From assembly GCF_040372165.1 (NCBI RefSeq), contig NZ_BAABWG010000006.1:74478-138477 (forward strand): a stretch of DNA of 64,000 bases, in the 5' to 3' direction. The first letter of the stretch is position 1; each line of letters opens with the position of its first letter. This DNA comes from Hydrogenophaga sp040372165 (GTDB lineage Bacteria > Pseudomonadota > Gammaproteobacteria > Burkholderiales > Burkholderiaceae_C). Below, in pieces: positions 19,883-26,683 of the stretch. The notes beneath the pieces were generated by a model. That model was not told where the DNA came from. It did no database searches and was given only the letters and a program-made list of their open reading frames with translations. The position numbers and the translations under genes were made by a program.

Positions 19883-20509
19883 ATGTTCAATGCCCGCCCC
19901 GCCTTCCAGTCCCGCGTGGTGCCCGTCATCATCATCGACGATGTCCAACACGCCGTCCCCATGGCCACTGCCTTGCTCGAAGGCGGGATCGACGTGGTAG
20001 AAATCACCCTCAGAACCGAGGCCGCACTGGGCGCCATCGAAGCCGTGGCCAAGGCCTTGCCCGAGATGCACACGGGCGCTGGCACCGTGGTTCGCCCGGA
20101 CCAGGTGCAATCAGTCATCGATGCCGGCGCCAGTTTCGCACTGTCACCCGGCTACACGCCGGCGCTCATCGATGCCGTCAAAGCCGCCAACCTGCCCTTC
20201 ATTCCTGGCGTCATGACGCCCGGCGAAGCCATGCAGGCCCAAACCATGGGTTTTTCCCTCATGAAACTCTTCCCTGCCACGCAGGCCGGCGGCATCGGCA
20301 TGCTCAAAGCCATGCAGTCGCCCCTGCCCGACGTGCGTTTCTGCCCCACCGGCGGCGTCAAACCCGACAATCTCCAAAGCTTCCTGTCACAGCCCAATGT
20401 CGCCATGGTGGGTGGCTCCTGGCTCACACCGGCCGAAACCCTGGCTGCCGAGGACTGGAAGCAGGTCACGGCGCTGGCCCGGGAAGCCGTCTCCATCGCC
20501 AACTCGTGA
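19883..20509 (+). CDS. eda: KDPG/KHG aldolase
   Basis: A 208-residue class I aldolase splitting KDPG into pyruvate and glyceraldehyde-3-phosphate. Active-site Glu in VVEITLRTEAAL, the phosphate-binding GAGTVVRPDQ and the Schiff-base Lys in FSLMKLFPA are present, followed by RFCPTGGV. Full length, 23 bp downstream of edd. Confidence 0.95.
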   Translation: MFNARPAFQSRVVPVIIIDDVQHAVPMATALLEGGIDVVEITLRTEAALGAIEAVAKALPEMHTGAGTVVRPDQVQSVIDAGASFALSPGYTPALIDAVKAANLPFIPGVMTPGEAMQAQTMGFSLMKLFPATQAGGIGMLKAMQSPLPDVRFCPTGGVKPDNLQSFLSQPNVAMVGGSWLTPAETLAAEDWKQVTALAREAVSIANS

Positions 20510-20630
20510 GCGCTTGTAAACAATCGTCCCCTGTCAGCCAAACCGGCATGTCTGCTTGGTATTCTCAGGGGTAACGATTCGCAGCTCGCGACACTTTCAA
20601 CGCCAGACATCAAAAAACGGATTCGGTTCG

Positions 20631-22208
20631 ATGCACAGTACGCCCACCACCTTGCCTGCGTGGCAATTGCTGACGCAGCACGCGGCAGAGCCGCAAGGCC
20701 ATCTGCGACAAATGCTCGATGGCGACCGCAGTGAGCGCTTCGACCTGTTTCGCACACACGCCGCAGGGCTGACCCTGGACGCATCCCGCCAGCGCATGAG
20801 TGCGGCTGTACAGGATGCTCTGCTGTCCCTGGCCGACCAGGCCCAGGTAGAGGCCCAGCGCGACGCCATGTTCCGTGGCGACCCGATCAACCTCACCGAA
20901 GACCGGCCGGTGCTGCACGCCGCCCTGCGCGGCGACCCGGCTCAGGCCGGCCCCTGGGGCGCCGACATTGCCGCCGATGTGGAGCGCGAGCTCTCCCGCA
21001 TCTGCCACTTCGCCGACGCCGTGCGCGCCGGCACCCTCAAAGGCCACAGCGGCCTGCCCATTACCGACGTGGTCAACATCGGCATTGGTGGCTCCGACCT
21101 TGGCCCCCGCATGGCCAGCGACGCCCTGGCGCATTTGGCCGACGGCCCCAAGGTGCACTACGTCTCCAATCCGGACGCCTGGGCGCTCTATGCCGTGCTG
21201 CGCGACCTGAAGCCTGAGCAGACCATGGTGGTCGTCTCCTCCAAGACCTTCACCACGCAGGAAACCATGACCAACGCTGCCAGCGCCCGCCAGTGGTTGA
21301 TCGATGGTGGCTGCCCGGAAACGTCGCTCCGATATCACCAGGTGGCCATCACGGCCACACCGGCCAAACCGGCCGAACTGGGTTACGCACCTGAGCAGAC
21401 CTTCCTGTTCTGGGATTGGGTTGGCGGCCGTTATTCGCTGTGGTCATCCCTGGGCTTGCCATTGGCCATCGCCATTGGCGGCAGCGCGTTTCGCGATCTG
21501 CTCGCCGGTGCCCGCGCCATGGACGAGCATTTCACCAGCGCGCCCCTGGCCGACAACATGCCGGTGCTGCTGGCGCTCTACGGCATCTGGAACCGAAACT
21601 TCCTGCACATGCCCACGCACCTCATCGTGCCCTACGCTTCGCGCCTGGTGCGTTTCACGCCATTTGTGCAGCAGATGGACATGGAGTCCAACGGCAAGCG
21701 CACCCATATCAATGGCGATCTCGCCGAAGTCGACACCGGCCCCATCGTCTGGGGCGGCCTGGGCATCGATGGCCAGCACGCCTATTTCCAGCTCATCCAC
21801 CAGGGACAGCATCAGGTACCTGTTGATTTCATCGGTGTGGAAACGGAAGACACCCCGTTGCCCATGGCCGGCACACACCACAACGTGGTCAACCTCAACC
21901 TGCGAGCCCAGGCCGAAGCCATGGCGTTTGGCCGCAGCTACGAAGACACGCTGGCCATGATGAAGAAAGACGGCATGGAAGGCCCCGCTGCGCAAGCCAT
22001 GGCCCGCCACCGGATGTTCGAGGGCAACATCCCGAGCAACATCCTCTGGCTGGATGCCCTCACACCCGCCCGCCTTGGCGCCCTGATCGCCCTCTACGAG
22101 CACAAGGTGTTCGTCCAGGCCGCCATCTGGCGAATCAACGCGTATGACCAGTGGGGTGTGGAGCTGGGCAAGACCATGGCCAAGGCCATGGAACAAAAAA
22201 ACGGCTGA
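20631..22208 (+). CDS. pgi: glucose-6-phosphate isomerase
   Basis: A 525-residue Pgi linking fructose-6-phosphate to the Entner-Doudoroff entry point, useful when mannitol or fructose is the carbon source. Signatures: NIGIGGSDLGPRM, VVSSKTFTTQETMTNA, WDWVGGRYSLWSSLGL, MDMESNGKR and HKVFVQAAIWRINAYDQWGVELGK. ATG at 20631 gives the normal length; the 121-bp gap after eda may hold its own promoter. Originally followed by the phosphatase gene now split by the island. Confidence 0.95.
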   Translation: MHSTPTTLPAWQLLTQHAAEPQGHLRQMLDGDRSERFDLFRTHAAGLTLDASRQRMSAAVQDALLSLADQAQVEAQRDAMFRGDPINLTEDRPVLHAALRGDPAQAGPWGADIAADVERELSRICHFADAVRAGTLKGHSGLPITDVVNIGIGGSDLGPRMASDALAHLADGPKVHYVSNPDAWALYAVLRDLKPEQTMVVVSSKTFTTQETMTNAASARQWLIDGGCPETSLRYHQVAITATPAKPAELGYAPEQTFLFWDWVGGRYSLWSSLGLPLAIAIGGSAFRDLLAGARAMDEHFTSAPLADNMPVLLALYGIWNRNFLHMPTHLIVPYASRLVRFTPFVQQMDMESNGKRTHINGDLAEVDTGPIVWGGLGIDGQHAYFQLIHQGQHQVPVDFIGVETEDTPLPMAGTHHNVVNLNLRAQAEAMAFGRSYEDTLAMMKKDGMEGPAAQAMARHRMFEGNIPSNILWLDALTPARLGALIALYEHKVFVQAAIWRINAYDQWGVELGKTMAKAMEQKNG

Positions 22209-22361
22209 GGCTTCCTGACACCTGGGGCACCTCAGGCACGCCAGTCGTCTCATGGCCCGCTCGGCCCTGATTCAACCTCCCCCTAGAATCGGGGTCTGCC
22301 ACTCCAGAAACCGAATCACTGGCCGCCTGCCCACGCACTGCCGGGCGCAGGTCCGCCTCGC

Positions 22362-22415
22362 ATGACCACAGTACTTTTTGTTTGCATGGGCAGCAAACAA
22401 AGAGCTAGGTTTTAA
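22362..22415 (+). pseudogene. displaced original 5' end of the phosphatase gene
   Basis: An ATG at 22362 opens MTTVLFVCMG, the N-terminus and start of the CX5R active-site loop of a low-molecular-weight tyrosine phosphatase. The frame then leaves homology (SKQRARF) and stops at 22415. The complete gene resumes at 31656 on the far side of the island with MKTTVLFVCMGNICRS. This is therefore the left remnant of the insertion target, still attached to the original upstream region. Confidence 0.85.
22377..22392 (+). other. attL core
   Basis: TTTGTTTGCATGGGCA, identical to 31674-31689. Flanking similarity extends left to GTACT with one mismatch, as expected for a conserved coding target (LFVCMG codons). 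Confidence 0.85.
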
Positions 22416-22430
22416 TAGGCCTGCAGGCCG

Positions 22431-22442
22431 TTTGGTTATCGC
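22431..22442 (+). promoter_or_regulatory. candidate integrase arm-type site, left
   Basis: TTTGGTTATCGC, repeated exactly at 31563-31574 near the other end of the island and in the same orientation. It sits 38 bp inside attL. Such paired repeats inside both ends are typical of arm-type binding sites for tyrosine integrases or AlpA-type directionality factors. Confidence 0.45.
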
Positions 22443-22514
22443 CACGGTAATCTATACAGACGCACTGGTGCCGACTGAGTGGTATCTTCCCGTGTAACAA
22501 CAACGGGAGGATGC

Positions 22515-23291
22515 ATGACAGACAGCAATGCGGCTACACGCCTCAAGGACATTCACGCCAAACTTGCACAGGGGAGATCGGACTCGATTCTGATGCAGAA
22601 GGTCTGGGCCGAAGTATTCGGTTTGCCTACTGACGCACCCCAAACAGAAGATTGGGTCGTCGAAGCAGTTGTGGCGTTTCGTATGGAGTTGGAGCATGCT
22701 CGCCAGCAGTTGGACAACATAGGTGTACCGTCCGACTTAACCAACCACGTTTTCACCCGTCTCAAGCACGCGGCCAGCCCCACATTCTTGACTCAGCAAT
22801 GGGCTCACCATAAGTCTGCTCTGGTCGGCATAGAGAACACCTTGGTTTTGCGCTGGTGCGACTGGGCGCTGCGCACTCTTGGCGAGGCAGAAATCGAAGC
22901 ACAGCAGTTCCAAAGCATTAAGAACCATCTTGCGGAACTGGAGCAACTACTGAACGAACCAGATGTCCCGCCAGCAATCCGCGAGTTCGTTCAACGTCAA
23001 GTGAACGATATCCGCAGTGCATTGCGCCTGTACCCAATCCACGGACTGCGTGTGCTTCGCAAAGCAGTAGATACCGCAACTGGCGCATTCACTACACCAG
23101 ATGACCAGGTCGTCGCCGAGAGCCAGACGGCAACCCCTGCAACCAAAGGCGTACTCCGCAAATCTGCCGAAATCCTAAAGGAAGCGGCGGAAGTAACCGG
23201 CCAAGCAGACAAGCTGTTCACCACGCTAGCCAAGTACGCGCCCGCACTCAACGGCGCAATGCACGTTGTCGTAGAAGCCTTGAGCAAGTAA
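22515..23291 (+). CDS. hypothetical helical cargo protein (gene 1 of two-gene unit)
   Basis: A 258-residue, mostly helical soluble protein with no family I recognise. ATG at 22515 (MTDSNAATRL) is favoured by the GGGAGG a few bases upstream; the upstream in-frame start lacks one. The N-terminal half is rich in Leu/Glu heptads, there is a Pro/Thr linker at about 190-205, and the C-terminus (KGVLRKSAEILKEAAEV) is amphipathic. It lies next to attL, divergent from the rest of the island, and is followed 10 bp later by a membrane protein. In satellites this slot usually holds cargo such as anti-phage defence; that role is inferred only. Confidence 0.75.
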   Translation: MTDSNAATRLKDIHAKLAQGRSDSILMQKVWAEVFGLPTDAPQTEDWVVEAVVAFRMELEHARQQLDNIGVPSDLTNHVFTRLKHAASPTFLTQQWAHHKSALVGIENTLVLRWCDWALRTLGEAEIEAQQFQSIKNHLAELEQLLNEPDVPPAIREFVQRQVNDIRSALRLYPIHGLRVLRKAVDTATGAFTTPDDQVVAESQTATPATKGVLRKSAEILKEAAEVTGQADKLFTTLAKYAPALNGAMHVVVEALSK

Positions 23292-23301
23292 GGCCCAAAA
23301 G

Positions 23302-23961
23302 ATGTCAGATATGCGCCGTTGGGTAAAAGCCTTCTGGTACTGGATGCGCTCTATGCCGGTCACGCGGCACTACTGGTGGGCAGCAGTCATCGTAGCCCTA
23401 GCAATTGGAGTAGCGTGGGGTTTCGGCTGGATCGAGGCTGCCACAAGGCTAACGGGAATGAGCATGCAGTTGCTGGGGATACTCACCGTGGTGTGGGGAC
23501 TCAACCGCACACGTGCAGAGTTTGGACAACCGGGTATCGGCTCGCAGTTTCGCGACTGGATAAAACGTTTTCCGCCATACCCCTTGCCCAAGGTCGTAGC
23601 AACGGGGACAACTACATTCCCGCCACTGGAGTCGCAAATCCACGTCCACTCGACAAGTGGCCCACCACAAGATGAATCTGTCGAAGGTCGCTTGCTACAC
23701 GTCGAAAAGCTGGTGCGGAATCTGGAGTCCGCAAATGGGCGTATGCAATCGCAGGTGCTCCAACTGGAAAGGAAGGTAGAGCGCGACTTAGAAACCCATC
23801 GGCGAAGTATCGCTGCTCAGGTGGATACGGTGGAAAGAAAAATTGAATCTACCGCAACAAGCGGCGTGCATATCTCCGCCGTAGGTGTGGTGCTACTTTT
23901 CGTTGGTACCGTCCTTGCGAGTGCTGCCCCAGAAATTCAAAAGCTGTTGGGGGCAACCTAA
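23302..23961 (+). CDS. hypothetical membrane protein with coiled coil (gene 2 of two-gene unit)
   Basis: A 219-residue protein: two membrane segments near the N-terminus (YWWAAVIVALAIGVAWGFGW and MSMQLLGILTVVWGL, about 25-68), a loop, a coiled coil (about 125-180, LLHVEKLVRNLESANGRM and following), and a C-terminal membrane segment (AVGVVLLFVGTVLASAA). No family recognised. Only 10 bp separate it from the helical partner, so they probably work together, with the coiled coil presenting an oligomerisation or docking surface in the cytoplasm. Confidence 0.75.
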   Translation: MSDMRRWVKAFWYWMRSMPVTRHYWWAAVIVALAIGVAWGFGWIEAATRLTGMSMQLLGILTVVWGLNRTRAEFGQPGIGSQFRDWIKRFPPYPLPKVVATGTTTFPPLESQIHVHSTSGPPQDESVEGRLLHVEKLVRNLESANGRMQSQVLQLERKVERDLETHRRSIAAQVDTVERKIESTATSGVHISAVGVVLLFVGTVLASAAPEIQKLLGAT

Positions 23962-24008
23962 CAGGGCGAACTCCGGCCGCGATACGAGTTGCCTACCCGA
24001 ATCTCTGG

Positions 24009-24254
24009 CTACCCCTTTCTCGGGTACCCATGGGAGAAGAGCACTTGGGTTTCTTTCCCACTGCTGTGTTTCACATAGAAATAGTTGGTCATACCGTTGC
24101 AGGACTGGCCGTGCGGGGCCACGTAGTGGTACACGCGGCGCCATCGACGAGAAGGCGGGATTCGAACCATGTAATTGGTTATGTCACTCTTCTCCGAGAC
24201 CCAAGGAGCAGGGACCTCACACCAATCTTCATCGGGGATTTGTACGCTTTGCAT
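24009..24254 (-). CDS. hypothetical 81-residue protein
   Basis: ATG at 24254 (MQSVQIPDEDWCEVPAPW) is preceded by GGAGG at a 5-base spacing, which strongly supports this start over an ATG 27 bases upstream. The protein is basic and aromatic in the middle (SRRWRRVYHYV, GMTNYFYVKHSSG). No family recognised. It is convergent with the two cargo genes and lies downstream of the capsid gene beyond a strong hairpin. Confidence 0.6.
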   Translation of the reverse strand: MQSVQIPDEDWCEVPAPWVSEKSDITNYMVRIPPSRRWRRVYHYVAPHGQSCNGMTNYFYVKHSSGKETQVLFSHGYPRKG

Positions 24255-24312
24255 TGCCACCTCCGCAAGTTCTGTATGCATTCATTTTCGTCGTCGAGTA
24301 CGAAAGCATCAA

Positions 24313-24341
24313 GGCCCCAGCGGGATCACCCCGCTGAGGCC
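24313..24341 (-). terminator. strong hairpin between capsid gene and the 81-residue ORF
   Basis: Stem GGCCcCAGCGGG / CCCGCTGaGGCC with one mismatch and a 5-nt loop, no clear U-tract on either strand. It could end or process the capsid mRNA. Adjacent sequence (GCGCCACCTAGG, CCTAGG repeated 13 bp on) resembles part of a tRNA but no full cloverleaf could be drawn. Confidence 0.45.
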
Positions 24342-24498
24342 TCTCTGCCTACCGTTGCGCCACCTAGGCGTAGACCCTAGGGCGATGCGTCCACAACCCT
24401 GAAAGGGACGCTGGCTACACCGTTTGCCCTGCTGGGAACCCGGAACGGTGCCACCGGGCATGTCGTGGCTACATCACTAACCACCCCAGCAGAGTTTC

Positions 24499-25629
24499 TT
24501 AGAACGTGCCCATGCGGAACGCCTTGGGCCGGTACACGGTCAGCGCAATACGCTCTTCCACCAGCACCGTTGCCATGTTCTTCACAAAGTTGTCCCGGTC
24601 GTCGTAGGACACCTGCACGCTGGCCTGCTCACGGTCCCAAATCTGGGCACCCATGCCAAACGCACCGCACAGGAACGTGCCCTCCGCAATGGCCGTGCTG
24701 GTAACCACAGGCACGCCCCACAGGCTGGGTGCCGTTGCAGCACCCGGGGTGCCCAGCAGGTACTCGCCAGTGGTGGTTTTGTTCAGCTCCAGGTCGGCCC
24801 AGTCGTTGGGGTGCAGCAGCACACCGTCCGGGGTGAGTTCGTCAGCAGCAAGTGCGGCAAACGTGCGGCGGATGCGGTCCAGCGAGTTTTCACCAGACAC
24901 GGCACCGGGGGCTGCAACAAAGTTGCCCGCGTGCAGGATGCCTTCGAGTCCACCACCCGTGCCGTCACCGTTCAGCAGTTGAGCGTCCTCAGCGTCGGCC
25001 AAGCCTTCCAGCAGCCGTCCGTTGATGTAGCCCTGCAACTGGGCCGAGTCCGCCAACACCTGCTTGGACAGCGGAATCCAGTGTGCCAGCGTGCGCACAG
25101 GACTTTCCAGCAGTTGGAAGGTCACGCCGGATTCAGGCTTGGTCACGTTCTCAACGGCGGGGCTGCCGTACTGTGGGCCAGCGTTGTTGGTGAACACCAG
25201 TTCGCGCGTGAACTCCACCATGTTCTGGCTGGTTTGGCCAATGGGCAGCAGGTCACGCACACGGCGACGACGCGCTGGCCCAGCGACGATACCCGGCACG
25301 CGCATGGCAGGCGACAGCACTTGGCCGTCCGTCACGATTGCCGCTTTGTTGGCATGCACCAAGCCAGCGGGCAGGTCAATGCGGCAGGACTTGCCGTTGC
25401 CTTGCAGCAGAGACTTGAAGTTGGCATGGTCAAAGATGTGATTGGCCAGATTGCCACCCTTGCGCTCGGGCACGGGGGCACCGCTTGCACCACGCTGTTC
25501 CAGCGCCAGCAGACGGTCCACGATTTCCGCTGACTTGTTGTCCAGGCGTTGGGTGTACTCCGCCAAGTCGGTGTTCAGTTTGCGCAGGCCGGCTTCCAGC
25601 ACCTGCTTCGAAATGTATTGATCAGACAT
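24499..25629 (-). CDS. HK97-fold major capsid protein
   Basis: A 376-residue phage major capsid protein of the HK97 type. The first 65 or so residues are a helical, coiled-coil delta-like segment (LRKLNTDLAEYTQRLDNKSA), then the capsid core with GPQYGSPAVENVTKPESG, LLESPVRTLAHWIPLSKQVL, LLNGDGTGGGLEGIL, HPNDWADLELNKT, LWGVPVVTSTAI and YDDRDNFVKNMATVLVEERIALTVYRP. ATG at 25629 has GGAGG five bases upstream. No portal, protease or terminase is nearby, so it cannot form an infectious particle alone. Expected role: build or resize capsids with a helper phage's machinery. A deletion remnant of a prophage is the alternative. Confidence 0.92.
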   Translation of the reverse strand: MSDQYISKQVLEAGLRKLNTDLAEYTQRLDNKSAEIVDRLLALEQRGASGAPVPERKGGNLANHIFDHANFKSLLQGNGKSCRIDLPAGLVHANKAAIVTDGQVLSPAMRVPGIVAGPARRRRVRDLLPIGQTSQNMVEFTRELVFTNNAGPQYGSPAVENVTKPESGVTFQLLESPVRTLAHWIPLSKQVLADSAQLQGYINGRLLEGLADAEDAQLLNGDGTGGGLEGILHAGNFVAAPGAVSGENSLDRIRRTFAALAADELTPDGVLLHPNDWADLELNKTTTGEYLLGTPGAATAPSLWGVPVVTSTAIAEGTFLCGAFGMGAQIWDREQASVQVSYDDRDNFVKNMATVLVEERIALTVYRPKAFRMGTF

Positions 25630-25976
25630 AGAGTCCTCCGATAGGTTGGGTCATAGATGCGCCGTGTGCCATCAACCCGTTGCCTGCATCACGCAGGGGA
25701 TTCCATCTAGCTGCGACTTGCCCCATCAGAACCACGCGGTATCGCACTGGCAGCGCCGGGGGGCATGTGGTCAATTGTGTGGATGAAATAGCGCAACGCA
25801 CCGCACCGTCAACACCCCACGCAGGGGCCGTTTTGGGTGCTTGGGTAGGCAACCCCTTAGCCCGGACCCCAAAAACCGACCTGGGGGCCGATTTGCTTTA
25901 CCAGCGGGCCTGTTTTGGGCAGGAAAAAGGCACCCCGCAGGGTGCCCAGGTGGAGGGTCTAATACAAATGTATGGA
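25630..25976. other. capsid gene promoter region, no gene supported
   Basis: A 347-bp spacer between a terminator (25924-25946) and the capsid start. It must hold the capsid promoter. One open frame of 76 codons on the minus strand starts at a TTG without a ribosome binding site, overlaps the capsid start and is judged non-coding. A small CCTGC...GCAGG hairpin sits near 25682-25697. Confidence 0.5.
25924..25946 (-). terminator. rho-independent terminator of the replication operon
   Basis: On the minus strand: GGCACCC-TGCG-GGGTGCC stem-loop followed by five U. It lies 30 bp after the stop of the 84-residue gene and isolates the replication operon from the capsid gene. Confidence 0.85.
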
Positions 25977-26231
25977 CTAGTGCGCGGGTGGCATGGCAGG
26001 TGCCGTGGCACTCACCAGCGGGTGGCGCTGGCCAGCGGGGTCTTGCATGTAGAGCGCAACCACCGGGCCAGTCGGGGCCAGCAGCACATCGGCACCGGGC
26101 ACGCCACCAGCGGCCAACAGTTCATCGAACCGTTGTACTTGCGCTGGGGTCAAGCTTTCCAGCCAGCGGGCCAGCATGGCACCACCGGCAGCAAGAAGAT
26201 CGGCAGCAGCGGATTGGGATGGGGTAGACAT
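25977..26231 (-). CDS. hypothetical 84-residue protein
   Basis: Ala/Leu/Pro-rich small protein starting MSTPSQSAAADLLAAGG with a short helical core (ARWLESLTPAQVQRFDELLA) and an apolar tail ending PAMPPAH. ATG at 26231. No family recognised. Last gene of the operon that ends at the terminator at 25924-25946; composition and size would suit a small capsid- or packaging-related factor but nothing proves it. Confidence 0.55.
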   Translation of the reverse strand: MSTPSQSAAADLLAAGGAMLARWLESLTPAQVQRFDELLAAGGVPGADVLLAPTGPVVALYMQDPAGQRHPLVSATAPAMPPAH

Positions 26232-26253
26232 GGGGTTCGAGCCTTTCGAAGTG

Positions 26254-26541
26254 TCAGATGGATTTCGGGAAAAATGCGCACAAGTGGAAGAGGTCGGTTG
26301 GGGCTGTTCGGAGTCGTTCACTTTTCGACTCACCCCCGGGTGGAGGAATGCACGCCGTATCTGCCAGATGCCACCGCACCGGCATGCCAATGTCGGCAGC
26401 AGCACGCAGCGTCTCTTCTTCCGAGTAGCCGCGAACGCGCATGTACCGAAGCACCTGCCGTGTGGACAACCCCGGCACGTAGGTCAACACCGTGTAGAGG
26501 CACGCGCTGGCCTTGCCAATCCGTTGTGTGTTCTTGGTCAT
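26254..26541 (-). CDS. hypothetical 95-residue protein
   Basis: ATG at 26541 (MTKNTQRIGKASACLY) with AGGAG seven bases upstream. The N-terminal half contains a possible helix-turn-helix (LSTRQVLRYMRVRGYSEEET), suggesting a small DNA-binding or regulatory protein; the C-terminal half is unstructured (PPPGGESKSE). Located between the primase-helicase gene and the 84-residue gene, same strand. Confidence 0.6.
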   Translation of the reverse strand: MTKNTQRIGKASACLYTVLTYVPGLSTRQVLRYMRVRGYSEEETLRAAADIGMPVRWHLADTACIPPPGGESKSERLRTAPTDLFHLCAFFPKSI

Positions 26542-26584
26542 GTGAATCTCCTAGTAGCCGCCGTTCAGTACTACCTACCACCCA

Positions 26585-26676
26585 CCCGCTACCCCAAAAA
26601 GGGGTGAGCGGGGGGTGGTGGTGGTTTACCTGCCGCGCGGTGGGTTAAAGCGGGGGGTTGCGGGGGGTGCGGGGGG
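26585..26676 (+). other. hairpin and G-run tract downstream of the primase gene
   Basis: A stem CCGCTACCCC / GGGGTgAGCGG with an A5 loop (26585-26612) is followed by three G6 runs (26652-26657, 26662-26667, 26671-26676), each inside a CGGGGGG unit. The plus strand could form a G-quadruplex. It lies just after the replication gene stop, a plausible place for an origin or a translational or transcriptional attenuator. Confidence 0.5.
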
Positions 26677-26683
26677 TGTGCGT

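Noticed and set aside
24009..24370. Possible tRNA (TTCGAA near 24167 and a D-arm-like GCGCAACGGTAGGCAG near 24350)
   Set aside because: The two parts are almost 200 bases apart and no cloverleaf with acceptor stem could be built; the first part lies inside the 81-residue ORF with a good ribosome binding site.
25622..25852. 76-codon frame upstream of the capsid gene
   Set aside because: TTG start, no ribosome binding site, overlaps the capsid start; kept as noncoding promoter region.
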